NCBI GenBank assembly: GCA_021464525.1 | Contig: JADRCO010000318.1 | Span: forward strand, 1 to 37,928 | From: Rhizophagus sp. LPA8_4_AMF | Taxonomy: Eukaryota > Glomeromycota > Glomeromycetes > Glomerales > Glomeraceae | Length of the DNA: 37,928 nt | Direction of reading: 5' to 3' | The notes under the pieces: generated by a model | What the model saw: only the letters and a program-made list of their open reading frames with translations | Told to the model about the DNA's origin: nothing | The model's database searches: none | In this document: positions 22,586 through 33,768 of the stretch, one piece after another | Numbering within the stretch: position 1 is the first letter of the stretch | Layout of the letters: each line of letters begins with the position of its first letter | Program-made: the position numbers and the translations under genes

Positions 22586-25500
22586 ATGGACCAAAACGAA
22601 GAAGTTATACAACAACGATCACCAAAAGAAGAAAATGAAAGTACCGAAGACGAATTGGTTGAAGAAAAGAGAGAATCCTCCTCTGAAGCTGAAACTGATT
22701 CTGAAGAGGAGGACGACGAGGACGAGGGAACAACCGAGGAAGAATCGATTGAGGAGGATGAACCAAAGTTGAAATATAAACGTCTTGAGGCTGATATTAG
22801 TGAGTTATTGAAAAAAGATGCCGCGAGTGCAATGTCTGTGTCAGAAAGATTTGTAGTATGTATTAAAGTTTTGCGATTCGACGTTGATTAAATAGGTTTC
22901 ATTCAGTATTGCTAATTTTTCTCCATTATCAACTTATATAGGCTCTTGGAACGCACAACGGAGATGTCTTAATACTCGATTTTGATGGCAATTTAAACAA
23001 ACGTTTATCATTGCATGTAGCTTCAGTAACAGATATTGCCATTGAAGTATCAGGGGAATATATCGCCAGTGCATCTTTAGATGGTCTCTATTTTTTCAAT
23101 CTGAACTTTTTTTATCACAAGATATAATGCGATCTAAATAAATTTATTATATCACAGGCAAAGTCATCATTCATAGTTTATTCAATGATACAAAACCACA
23201 AGTCTTTAATTATCGCCGACCTCTTAAATGTATTTCGCTTGACCCTGATTTTCATAAAAGAGATACGCAACGATTTGTTTGTGGTGGTATGTCGGGTGTA
23301 TTAAACCTGAATGAGAAAGGTAAAGAATTTATTCGTTCATTCTTCTTAAACTAGTTTACATATATTTTTTAATTTTAATGAATGGCAACATAATAATTCA
23401 TCCAGCGCTTGTGACTCCTGTAGGATGGTTTGGTCAGAAACAAGATACAGTACTTCAACATTCCGGAGAAGGTCCAATTAGTGCCGTAAGGTGGAAGGGA
23501 CCGCTAATTGCTTATGCTAATGATGAGGTATATATGTTAATAATTTGTTTTTTATCAATAAATTTTTTACGAAATGTATTTAAACAAATTTGTCGACATT
23601 TGTAGGGTGTAAAAATTTACAATACGCAGATACAACAAAGGATTACATATATTAAACGTCCACCAGATAGTCCTCGAGCTGATTTATATCGTTGCAATCT
23701 TACATGGCGCAATGAAACCACATTACTAGTTGGTTGGGCAAATTTTATTCAGACTGCTGTTGTCAAGGTAATAGGATGGATAATGTTTAATTATTTTAAA
23801 ATTTGACTTAATACGACTTGTTCTTTACTGTACTACTTAATTAGGAATATGCTAAGCATGAAATTCAACCCGGTCGACCAACTCAATATGTTGAAGTTTC
23901 TACGTAAGGTTTTTTTTTTTTTTTTAATTAAATTTATATCTAAAATTAATATCATTCATTATCTAATAAATAATAGGTTTCTTACCGAATTTATTGTATG
24001 TGGTATAGCACCATTTAACGATATGATACTCGTCTTAGCATACCTTACTGATGAAATTGTACAAGATATGGAGACGGATGATCCATCTCAACATAGAAGA
24101 CCAGTTTGTATTATTTTATCATTACATCTATTACTTCTATATGAATATGAAGATTTCTATTATTAAGTTGTATAATCATTTATTGACGTTATAGCGTGCC
24201 AAACGTCCGGAGTTACGCATCATCAATTCTTATAATGAGGAAATTTCGACTGATGCATTGTCGCTACATGGTTTTCAATATTATCAAGCGAATGATTATG
24301 AGCTTGATTATTTTCCTTCAGAAGACATGTTTTATGTTGTCAGCCCTAAAGATCTCGTTCTGGCAAAACCTCGTGATTTGGATGATCATATTAGTTGGTT
24401 ATTAGATCGTTTAAGATATGAAGAAGCACTATCATCATTACAAGAAGCTCAAGCTTGGGGCGGAAGTAAGATCTTTAATTTAACAGATCTTGGTGAAAAA
24501 TATTTAACTTATTTAGTTGAAGAAGGTATTTGGTCTTAATAGCAAATTATTGTTCTATTCTTCTATTTCAACCTAATTTACTTTATACATTCACCTATTA
24601 GAGGAATTTCCAAAGGCCGCAGAAAATTGTGAAAGAATTCTTAAAAATAATCGTGAGCTATGGGAAAAATGGGTCTTTACATTTGCAAATTTGAGACAAC
24701 TACAAGTAAATATTTAACATGTCGATTATTTGTTTGGTATTATCATTCTTTTAATTTATTTACTGTATTTTATTAGGCAATCACCCCTTATATACCTTTT
24801 GAGAGACCGCAACTTAGTAGCACAGTTTACGAAATGGTTTTTGCTCATTTCCTAAATCACGATCATAAGGTAACCTTTTATAAATAGATGTCTTATTCTA
24901 AAAGTATAATTTAATGAGAACATATCATATTTTTAAAGGCTTTGTTATTTACGATAACGAGCTGGCCACCGAGTATTTATAGCGTACAAAATGTCATCGT
25001 ACTTGTTGAAGACATCTTTGAAAAAGAACAGAATAATCAAACTTTGATGGAATGCTTAGCAGAATTGTACGTTAAATTTTTAAGTTACTGCTAAGATTAC
25101 AAAATGATATTTACAAATGACTATTAATTTGCTTAATTCTATTTCAGATATGCATATTGTGGCCAACCAGATAAAGCTCTTGAATATAACCTCCGATTGC
25201 GTAGACCTAATGCTTTTGTCTTAATACGAGAACACAGTTTATTTTCGGCAATCCAAGACAAAGTTTTATTACTTATGGAATTTAATCAACATTTGTTTGA
25301 CGAGGTTAAGAAGGCGCAGGATGAAGAGATCGCAAAATTAAATCAAGATCCAAGTAAACCACAAGTCAAAATTAAAAGAAAGAAACCTACCGATATGCAA
25401 GCAGTGAAATTATTAGTAGAAAATACCGAACATATTAGTGTAAGGATTCTGAATACTGATGCATCCTAAATTTGACTTGAGATCTTACATTACTTTTATT

Positions 25501-26991
25501 TACTATCACACTAGATCTCTCATGTCGTACGTCAACTGGAAAAAGAACCTTACTTCCTGCATATATATTTAGATTCTCTATTTATAAAAGATCATCATGC
25601 AGGATACGAATTTCATGACCGTCAGATTGAGTTATATGCTGAATATGATTATCCAAGATTGATAGAATTTTTGAGATCTAGTAATTATTTTACTTTGGAG
25701 CATGTATGAATTGCTACTTAGTTACTTATTATTTATTATTTATTAAATCGAATTAAATTATTAAATTATTATCTTTTTATTTTAAGGCATATAAAATATG
25801 CGAACAAAGAGATTTAGTCCCAGAAATGGTATTTATACTTGGCCGCATGGGCAATAACAAAGAGGCGCTTATGTTAATTATCAAAAGATTGAATAATGTC
25901 CAGCGAGTAAGTCTTCTAATAAAATTATAGAAGGTTATTTATTTTGAGGGTTAACGAATTTCTTATTTTTATATATACTAGGCAATTGATTTTGCTAAAG
26001 AGCAAGATGATGATGTATTATGGGAAGATTTGTTAACATATTCATTAGACAAACCAAGTAATTTTTTTATTTTGTTATAATTTATTAATTGGATCCCAGT
26101 TTAATTTTTTTTCTTATCTAATTAATACAGTATTCATAATTGGTTTATTGGAAAATCTTGGTGGTGCTAATATTGACCCGATACAACTGATTAAAAGAAT
26201 TCCTAACGGTATGAAAATTCCTGGTCTTAAAGATGCATTAATTAAAGTTCTTCAAGATTTCAATTTACAGGTATGTATAATACGCATATTTATTTTTTAT
26301 TTATTTTATCCTAAGTCAAAATTGTGATATTTAGGCATCATTAAGAGAAGGATGTCAGAAAATATTAGTTAGTGATAGTGTAGCCATGGCTAATCAACTG
26401 CAAAAAGCGCAAAAACGTGGTATTAGTGGAGGTTTGTATATAGTTTATCTTATAAAGCTATTTTAATATTTTTCGAGTATTTCATATATTTCATTTATTA
26501 TTAATTTTTTTAGATAATTTAACTTGTTCTATTTGTTCTAACCCTATAACCAAAGACGGTAATATACAATAATTTTTTAATTTTTTAATTTAGTTTATTC
26601 AAACATAAATATGTCTTTTAATAAACTATTGATAATTTTTTCATTATTTAAAGTTGCCGCCGATTCAGTTTCAACAATAATTATATTCTTTTGCCGTCAT
26701 GCCTTTCATGAAGCATGTCTTTTAACTGATGATGATTTACCTAATCCACCAGAAAGCAGTGGGAGGATGTTGGTTGGATCTAAAGTTCGACATACTGTCT
26801 TACTTACATCTTTGAGTAAACCACCAAAATGCCCAATTTGCCACGATTCAGAACATACTCACGATAAACAACAAATAGAAAAGAAGACAGGCGTAATTAA
26901 GACACCAATTCGCGGATTTGTTCGGGGACACAGTCATGGTGGATCAAGAGATGATGATGGAATGCCACCAATGGTTCCACTAAAACTTTAG
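22586..26991 (+). CDS. VPS41: Vps41, HOPS complex subunit (19 exons, 992 aa)
   Basis: Exons: 22586-22855, 22942-23083, 23158-23319, 23424-23527, 23606-23767, 23845-23903, 23977-24103, 24195-24525, 24602-24705, 24777-24869, 24939-25066, 25148-25439, 25515-25703, 25787-25906, 25982-26057, 26131-26270, 26335-26431, 26514-26558, 26654-26991. All are GT-AG and in phase (993 codons with stop). An in-frame TAA just upstream fixes the start. The order is an acidic N-terminus (1-75), a WD40-type propeller (about 85-430; GTHNGDVLILDFDGNL, SASLDGKVIIHSL), a helical clathrin-heavy-chain-repeat region (about 480-860), and a C-terminal RING-H2. The RING ligands are Cys870, Cys873, Cys894, His896, His899, Cys902, Cys940 and Cys943. 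By family knowledge Vps41 is the HOPS subunit that binds Rab7/Ypt7 and tethers endosomes, AP-3 vesicles and vacuoles before fusion. The length is near that of yeast Vps41. The gene is convergent with the derlin gene 360 bp downstream. Confidence 0.95.
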
Positions 26992-27351
26992 ATTTTATTA
27001 ATGGACAATAAATAGTAACTTAACATTTGGAGTAGACTATGCCTGATTTGTCAATACACAAAATACTTAAATTAAATATTATTTTGTTATTTAAATTATT
27101 TTTTTGAATAAATTTAATTATAATTATTGTATTTTTAAACAAAATTTTATCACAATCTATTCTATTATTAAGTGATTATTACTTGTATGAATATTAAGCT
27201 ATTGCTGCATTATACTATTTTTACATTATAAATTATTCTACTCCTATTATAATTGGCTAACACATTAACCGTTTAATAATTAACTATAAAATAATTATGT
27301 GATTAATATACGTGTATATTTATTTTGGACGGTGTTTTTAAATAATAATAT
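26992..27351. other. Shared 3' region of convergent VPS41 and derlin genes
   Basis: AT-rich, with an AATAAA-like signal (GACAATAAATAG) shortly after the VPS41 stop. It is presumably both 3' untranslated regions. Nothing else was seen. Confidence 0.6.
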
Positions 27352-28556
27352 TTACCTCGAAGATCTTGGTGGTTGTTGATCAGGAGGTATTTCACCTTCC
27401 GTTAATCCCGGCCGATTTTCTACGGTATCAGGAATATTATTAAATCCATTATCAACAAATAATTCTTCTTGTAATACGGGAGGATTTTCTTGAATTCCTT
27501 CAATTAATCTTACACTAAAGAAAAGTTAAAGTATAAATTAATATTTTTTTGCTCAGAAGTATTTCGTCTGAAATAATTGAGCTAAACCTTACATTATTCG
27601 GGGAGTTTTTAACCAACGTCTACCACCACTAATTCTTTCTGATGGCCAAACATCTTCAAAGAAATAATAAATATGACCAACAGCAATACCCATCATATCA
27701 CTCATTGGAAAATGATTATTCAATAATAATGAAAATCCAAGTAATACCCAAGGTAAAAATGGTGCATTGAATACAAATAATCCAATAAAATTTAATCTTA
27801 TAAGAGGATTTCTTCGTGACCATATATATACTAAAGTAAATGCAAGTGAATATCCAAGAAATGGTACATTGGATAATGGGGATAAAATCTACACAACAAA
27901 AAAAAAAGGAAAGAAAAAGAAAAAGAAAAAAGAAAAAGATTCAGTATTAAATAATTCTAAAAGATACAACCGAATTATTATCGTGAAACTTACTAGTAAT
28001 GCTACTGATGATAAGAAAAGTAACCAAAAGTAATCTGCTGCTCGATTACGAAATGATCCTTCTTCTAACATTCTACTATATCTCACACTAATAATTTTTA
28101 ATTAAAAAAATTTTTGGTCAAAGATAATATTGTAATACAATATTTAAATCGAATTTTATTCTTTAGATGGTAAAGGATACAGAAAGAACATGTGATATAA
28201 GAAATCAAGTGAAAATGGCCCAAAATATAAGAATGTCGTTACAAACCGCCAGTACTAATAAAAGTAAATCAGAAAAATGAGAAAAAAAAATATACTTTAA
28301 AAAATTTAAAAAACTTAAGTAATTTTTACCTGGCGATCATAAAATGTTTTATCAAAAGTGAAATAAAGTTGAAATTGATTTACAAAACCAACTTGCTGAT
28401 TCAAAGAATAAAATAAAATTAAATATTTGATAGTGTTTTTCAGGTATTTAAAAATTCTTTACATACCACTGCTAAGCTCGTTAATACAGAAGCAGTAACG
28501 TATGTTCTTGTGACTATTGGGACTTCATAATACCATTCTTCAACAGGTAACGCCAT
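27352..28556 (-). CDS. Derlin family protein, ER-associated degradation (6 exons, 260 aa)
   Basis: Exons on the minus strand: 28556-28467, 28395-28330, 28254-28181, 28087-27994, 27888-27593, 27514-27352. Phases agree (261 codons with TAA). The N-terminus [20 protein letters not shown] is typical of Der1/derlin proteins. The family WR motif is at Trp54-Arg55 ([12 protein letters not shown]), followed by [11 protein letters not shown] and [24 protein letters not shown] (GxxxG) at 175-179 precedes [11 protein letters not shown], the rhomboid-fold helix. Derlins are rhomboid pseudoproteases in the ER membrane that pass misfolded proteins to the Cdc48/Hrd1 retrotranslocation machinery; no Ser-His catalytic pair is apparent. 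The C-terminal tail (about 210-260, ending [12 protein letters not shown]) is polar and lacks the FxGxG-type SHP box with which some derlins bind Cdc48/p97. About 150 bp upstream are a CACGTG E-box and a CCAAT. Closer to derlin-2/3 than to derlin-1 by eye, but not certain. Confidence 0.93.
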
Positions 28557-28656
28557 TATATAAAGAATATAAGAATTCAATTTTCTAATTTCCTATTCTA
28601 CGAAAGAAGTATTTCACTATTTAAACTAGTTTTTCGGTTTGCATTATAACAATTTG

Positions 28657-28713
28657 ATTGGTTAAATCAGTTACTGTGGCAATTTCTTATTTGTCAATTT
28701 GTGAATCACGTGA
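28657..28713 (-). promoter_or_regulatory. CCAAT and CACGTG motifs upstream of derlin
   Basis: Between the derlin start (28556) and the stop of the next gene (28806), the minus strand carries CCAAT (28661-28657) and the palindrome TCACGTGA (28706-28713). CACGTG is the core bound by bHLH factors. The order and spacing do not match an ER-stress element (CCAAT-N9-CCACG). A promoter role is inferred from position. Confidence 0.35.
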
Positions 28714-28805
28714 ATATGAGTAGGAAAATTTACTTTTAAAAAGATAGTTTATTGCTTAACGTTTAATAAATTAATGTTCAAAATTGAATATTTACATAAA
28801 GTTAA

Positions 28806-31058
28806 CTAATCAGTAGTTTTCATTTTACGTCTTCGATGGTTAACTCTGTTACTAGCAACCGAGTTGGGTAATTCTAACATTAAATGATGTCGATATGCTT
28901 CGATTACCTAAAGAAATGATTTAAAAAAAATTTCAATTAAAAATTACTCATTATTAATATGTAGGAAAATTAATATTGCTTACCAAATCTTTCATCCCAT
29001 CTGTTGCCATTATGGTAGGATTTCCATCAACTTTTTCACAAATATATTGTTTTTTCATTATAGGAAATCGAACACAATTCAATAAAGAAGGAAGTGCAGC
29101 AAGTCTATCACCGCGCCAGGGCTTAGGAAATTTATCTATATCATCATCCTCATCGTTTTCAACATCTATTTCTTTATTTAATTCGTTAAGAGTTCCAGTA
29201 TCGGCATTATCAGTTAATTGAAGATAATTTATAGCATCTTCCAAACTTTCGGGAAGTTCCGATGGCATTGATGCGGTAGATGATGAAGTTTGTGATGATG
29301 TTGTTGATAAGGAATCAACTTGAGTGTTGGTGGAATTTTTTGATGAGGATGTATCGGAAGAGTATGAGTAATTAGCCCATCGAACAACTAATTCGTAAAT
29401 CTTTTCTTCAGAATTAGCATTTGCTTCGTCATTTTCGAGCGCAAGTCGCAAAATATTTGGATCAGCGTGTAATGTAGATTTCTTATCCAGCAATGTATCA
29501 AGATTAAGTGCAACGAAATCACGACAGGCTGTTGACGTTTTAGTGCAAGAATATTTCTCTTTAAGTCATTGTTTAATTTAGTTAAAATTATAAAATAAAG
29601 TATTAGATTAGTTAAAGAAAAAGAAAATATATATATATTTATCATAAGATAGACAATTTACCAGCAATAGCCCAAATTCCCCATACATTATCAAAATTCA
29701 ATTCTAAACGGAAATAACGTAAACATTCCTCTCGTACGGGGACGATTGCGAATCTATCAGCTAATGCCAATAAATTTTCAGCATCACATAAAGATGTAAT
29801 ATTAACTTTAAAAGTATATATAAATATTAATAATGAAAGGAAAGCGGAATGATTTGTTTGACATAATTGAATTTCATCTTCAAAAGTCTCTTTCATTCCG
29901 TTTGTCAACATTGCTTCAAATACTGAAGATGAACTTGCCAAGATTCCTTTGTGCGCATAGAACAATTTCTCGCGTGATTTAGAATCAATTACACGAAATT
30001 TAATATCAGAGAAACGAGGCGAGTTTACTAATTTGTCAAATGGATTATTAATTATGGGTTGCGCATCTATAATAGATTCGTAAATCTCAAATTTTACAAG
30101 TAAGGATATTGTATCGTTACTGATAAATCTATTTAATAAATAAGATATTTAATAAATTTTTTTCAAAAAAAAAAAATGAATAAATAGCCTATTAATAAAA
30201 ATAGTCACCGATCCATTTCCTCTAATGACATAAGATTTTCTTCCCCCCATGTAGAATGTTCTGATCATTTTTCCAGAAAATTAATAATATTCCATCAGAT
30301 AAAAGATTCAAACAAATTAGATATACATACTATCACAGAACCAAACAGGCAACTCCACTTTTATGTAAAAAATACAATAAAAAATTTGTATAACAAGTTT
30401 AATCCGACTTCAACTTTATAACAAAAAACAGTTTAATTTACACGTACTTTTTCCAAAATCCATTCCTCTTGTTCTCAAATTTTCCAATACAAAGATAATA
30501 CCGACTTTCTTCCGGATTCCACGAAGGCATCCTGGCGTTGTCTCTAAAATCCCTAAATACAATGACAAGGCCTATACTCATATTAAATTATAATGGGTAA
30601 TTAATTCAAATCGAAAACAAAAATAACTTGATTTTAACTACGAAAAGTGAATAAACAATCTTACTTGTGGATTCTTCTGACGTCCTTTATAGAACTAATC
30701 ATATTATTGCATAATTAAGTAATAGTAACCTGTAAATTTTATTGTAACTTATTAAAAATTACCTTGAAGACCCTGTAAAACACAGTATATCAATATTTTT
30801 GTGATAAAATTAAATAATCGTTAATTAATTAATAGCAAACTAAGCATTTTATAAATAATAAAATCAAGCCGATAAAAACCATTGTAAACCGTCAGCACCA
30901 AAAGATGGACTAGTATGTTCCATAAAAGGTTGCACTTCGCTCCAGTTTGATATCTTCCACCTATATGAATATGTTAAAACTCCGCCCAAAGTATTACCAC
31001 CTTGCCCACTTTGAGTAGGTTCGTTACAGTTATATTTATTAAGCGTTAAATGAGCCAT
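28806..31058 (-). CDS. MATH-BTB-BACK protein, probable Cullin-3 adaptor (9 exons, 525 aa)
   Basis: Proposed exons on the minus strand: 31058-30880, 30772-30763 (10 nt), 30694-30657, 30576-30444, 30352-30331, 30260-30209, 30128-29662, 29558-28984, 28907-28806. The total is 526 codons including TAG. Residues about 28-162 are a MATH/TRAF-like domain (YSYRWKISNW, FGADGLQW, then RYYLCIGKF and NDTISLLVKFEI). A BTB domain follows at about 178-285 (SPRFSDIKFRV, FYAHKGILASSSSVFEAML). A BACK domain (about 290-520; EEKIYELVVRWANYS ... LPSLLNCVRFPIM ... EAYRHHL) is split by a Ser/Thr-rich and then acidic insertion of about 85 residues. MATH-BTB proteins recruit substrates to Cullin-3 ubiquitin ligases; the BTB-BACK part binds Cul3. 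No Kelch repeats follow. The junctions around 30657 and 30444/30352 were chosen to keep frame and use weaker sites (GTTTAT, GTGTAA), so the MATH centre is the least certain part. An in-frame ATG at 31085 would add nine residues. Confidence 0.8.
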
Positions 31059-31269
31059 TTTGCTTGACACGACAGATATTTGCAATTAATTTCTAAAGAA
31101 AACCATTTAAAGTCAAGTGTATTTATCACTACGATCACATGAAATCATGTGTGTAACGGGGAACTCATTTTTTAGATAATAAACAATGTTAAACTTTAAA
31201 AATTTTTAGTTACATAAGTTAACAATTGAACTTGTTTATTTGTTTATAATTAATATCAAAAAGGTTAAT

Positions 31270-32160
31270 TTATAAAGTTTCGTCACTCATACTGTTAAAG
31301 AAAGAACTATGATTGTTTAAGATATACAAATAATCATTTTCATAATCAAAATGCATAGTTTTACTTTCATGTGAAGGAATTTGATACATATTATCGATAC
31401 TACTATTACTATTTAGTAAAAAATCAGGTATATATGGGATTTCAAAGTAGTAATTCGAGGAATCTACGTTAGTGTTTAAAATTGGAGGAGGAGGAATAGA
31501 TGAGTGATGATCAACATCTAAAATATTATAAGAAGAAGGAATCGATGGAACTTTAATGAAATCATCATAAAATGATTGGTCAAGCTTATCATCATTAATT
31601 TTTTTCAATTCATTTTCGTCATTTTTTTCACCATGAGAAGAATTAGGTAAAACTAGCATAGTCGGAAAAATTGAAGATTGCATCCATGGCCTCTCCAAAT
31701 CTTTCTTAGTATTTTCTACTTGATGAAGATTAAAATTTATACGTTCTTTATTTTGTTCCACGTAACTCTCACAAATATCCAAATAAACAAGATGTGCAAC
31801 TCTTGATAAGGAGTTAAAAAAGTTTTTCTTCTCCTCTGTTTCACATTTCCACTTTTTTGAAGCAATAGAGGAAACTGTTTTAAATGTCACATCTGAATTA
31901 TTTTTCATGATTTCTTGTTGAACGTCTTTTCGGTAAAGAATGAATCCATTTGGAGGTCGTAATGAGAATGATTTCTTGCGTGGAGGTTTTGTATCGGGAG
32001 GAGTCAAAAGTTTTTCGAGAGAAAGGTTGGTAGGAAAAATTTTATGGATGCGTCGAAATTGAGAAAGATGTGAAGTTATAATGAAGGAAATTGAATTTGA
32101 TCTTAATGTTTGAATATTCTTTGATTTGTCACGATCATTTTTAGTCATATTTTTTGGCAT
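31270..32160 (-). CDS. HMG-box protein, MATA_HMG type (296 aa, intronless)
   Basis: An HMG box occupies about residues 66-138: SLRPPNGFILYRKDVQQEI at the start, then VSSIASKKW (the core Trp at 104) and EEKKNFFNSLSRVAHLVYL. The RPPN-FILYRKD opening is typical of sequence-specific fungal mating-type (MATA_HMG/Sox-like) boxes that bind and bend ACAAAG/T-like DNA. The N-terminal 60 residues are basic. The C-terminal half is Asn/Ser/Pro-rich and probably disordered. Families of MATA_HMG genes are greatly expanded in arbuscular mycorrhizal fungi, so a mating role cannot be inferred from the domain alone. There is no intron inside the box, whereas many fungal MAT HMG genes have one. It is 211 bp upstream of the MATH-BTB-BACK gene on the same strand. 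The start at 32160 is the first ATG, with an alternative at residue 5. Confidence 0.88.
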   Translation of the reverse strand: MPKNMTKNDRDKSKNIQTLRSNSISFIITSHLSQFRRIHKIFPTNLSLEKLLTPPDTKPPRKKSFSLRPPNGFILYRKDVQQEIMKNNSDVTFKTVSSIASKKWKCETEEKKNFFNSLSRVAHLVYLDICESYVEQNKERINFNLHQVENTKKDLERPWMQSSIFPTMLVLPNSSHGEKNDENELKKINDDKLDQSFYDDFIKVPSIPSSYNILDVDHHSSIPPPPILNTNVDSSNYYFEIPYIPDFLLNSNSSIDNMYQIPSHESKTMHFDYENDYLYILNNHSSFFNSMSDETL

Positions 32161-33403
32161 TTTGATAGTTTTTTAAAGGAATGAAAGTCCAAATGAAAAC
32201 AAGAGTCTTAAAGTAAGAATCATATATAATTTTTAGCAAAAGAGTTTTCACGGAAAATTTTTATTCAAAAATTATAGTTATTTTCTTTTTTCCTTACAAA
32301 GATATTTTATTTCATACTTTCGTTAAAAATATAAATTTTTATATCTTTATGGTACAATAGGTCTACGAATTCCTCGAAATTACTAATTATAACCGCCAAT
32401 TACAAAGATATAAAAGCAAGCATAATTGAGAGTATAAATGACATAAGGTATTGTTATATTTTTGCATTATATTTTTATATGGAATTCTATAATATATAAT
32501 TATATATTTTAAACAATGTAAATTAAAAAAATTATTTTCCGACAAATTGTATTACTTAGATAATCTATCGTAATGATATTATTAGTTTTACGGCCACAAA
32601 AATACATCTAAATTTAAATTGCGAAAAGAAAATCTAAACAAGATTAACCTTTTTTGGAATGAATGTAAAAAAATAAGCTGTGCCGCTGTCACGCCACTTC
32701 GTATTGTGATTATCCATTATTGTTTATTGATTTCTTAAAAAGTAATATACAAGGATGAAAAGTAAAGCCATTGCAGACTTTGGAAACATTAGGTGGCATT
32801 TTTTTTTTAAGGTTTGCCTTTCATTTTAGGTACCAATATGAAATTATTATAAGACATTCTATTATCATTAGAGAAGAATGCGAATAGTTGACAAATTTAT
32901 ACTGTACCTAAAAAAAGTTTTCATCCAAAAAACAATTTTCATTTTACACAATTCCATTTCTTCCGGATAAGCTACATTATCTACCGAGACCACTAAAACT
33001 GAACTAGCGAATATTAGAATATTACATTTTAGGGTACGATCATCATATATATTTTTTACTATATTTATGTGCCATTCATCACTAGATTAATTATTTATAC
33101 TTGAAACATTTACGTCATTTAAGATAATCGCCGATTTGGCAATTAAATGATGAATTCCATTAATTGATGAATTCCACTGCTAAATTAGAAAACCTGTAAT
33201 AGGAAATGTTTACATTTTTACATTTTTATGATATTTTAGACCATTTAATGGATAAAATGGAAATATGTATATTTTCTGATATTGATCCGAAAATATAATA
33301 TGAACATTTATGATGAAAAACGGAAACTATAATTACACATTTAAAATAATTATGGATTCTTTTATTAGTAATCATTATTTTTTAGCTGGTTTACAAGGAT
33401 ATA
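32161..33403. other. Upstream region of the HMG-box gene, gene-poor
   Basis: AT-rich and without a supported gene. The direct repeat ATGATGAATTCCA / TTGATGAATTCCA at about 33147-33176 is the only small pattern noted. Confidence 0.5.
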
Positions 33404-33543
33404 CAGTCAGCTCGCCTTATACCGAATTGTTTGTCTAGAAAAATCGGGCCTTCGCTATAATTAACAATAATGAGAAAATCTAGTATCAACTGGAAAATTT
33501 TGGTATGTCATATCCGAAAAAATTCGTTATAATAAGAGTCATG
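33404..33543. mobile_element. Degenerate pogo/Tigger-like inverted-repeat relic (~140 bp)
   Basis: The left part reads CAGTCAGCTCGCCTTATACCGAA (split here as CAGTCAGCTCG and CCTTATACCGAA), preceded by TA. The right part reads TTCGTTATAATAAGAGTCATG, roughly its reverse complement with several mismatches and one gap. The style (CAGTCA...TATAxCGAA with an inner repeated AAAAATCGGGCC / TTCGCTATAA) resembles the termini of pogo/Tigger-type elements of the Tc1-mariner superfamily. The right TA boundary is not clean, so the element is old or the call is wrong. Confidence 0.4.
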
Positions 33544-33631
33544 AATATAATCAATTAGGACCAGAAAGAAATAAGGCTGTCAACTGAAAGAACAAATCAT
33601 TTCTGAAAATTCTAAAAAAAACTTCAACGGG

Positions 33632-33768
33632 CTTGTATACAGTGATGTGCTCTTGGAAGATTGGAAGTACCTTTTGAAAGATTGGAAGCATAATTTTCTA
33701 ATAAAACCATTTGGATTGGAAGCTTCCAACCAACAATTGGAGCATAAATGCGCATCACTGCTTGTATA
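33632..33768. mobile_element. 121-bp MITE with 8-bp target duplication
   Basis: The element is 33640-33760, flanked by perfect CTTGTATA repeats (33632-33639 and 33761-33768). The ends are CAGTGATGTGC and GCGCATCACTG: inverted repeats of 11 bp with one mismatch. The 8-bp duplication and CAGTG terminus fit the hAT superfamily. The short interior contains four or more TTGGAAG motifs and the palindrome TTGGAAGCTTCCAA. There is no coding capacity. It is a different family from the element at 34510. Confidence 0.82.
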
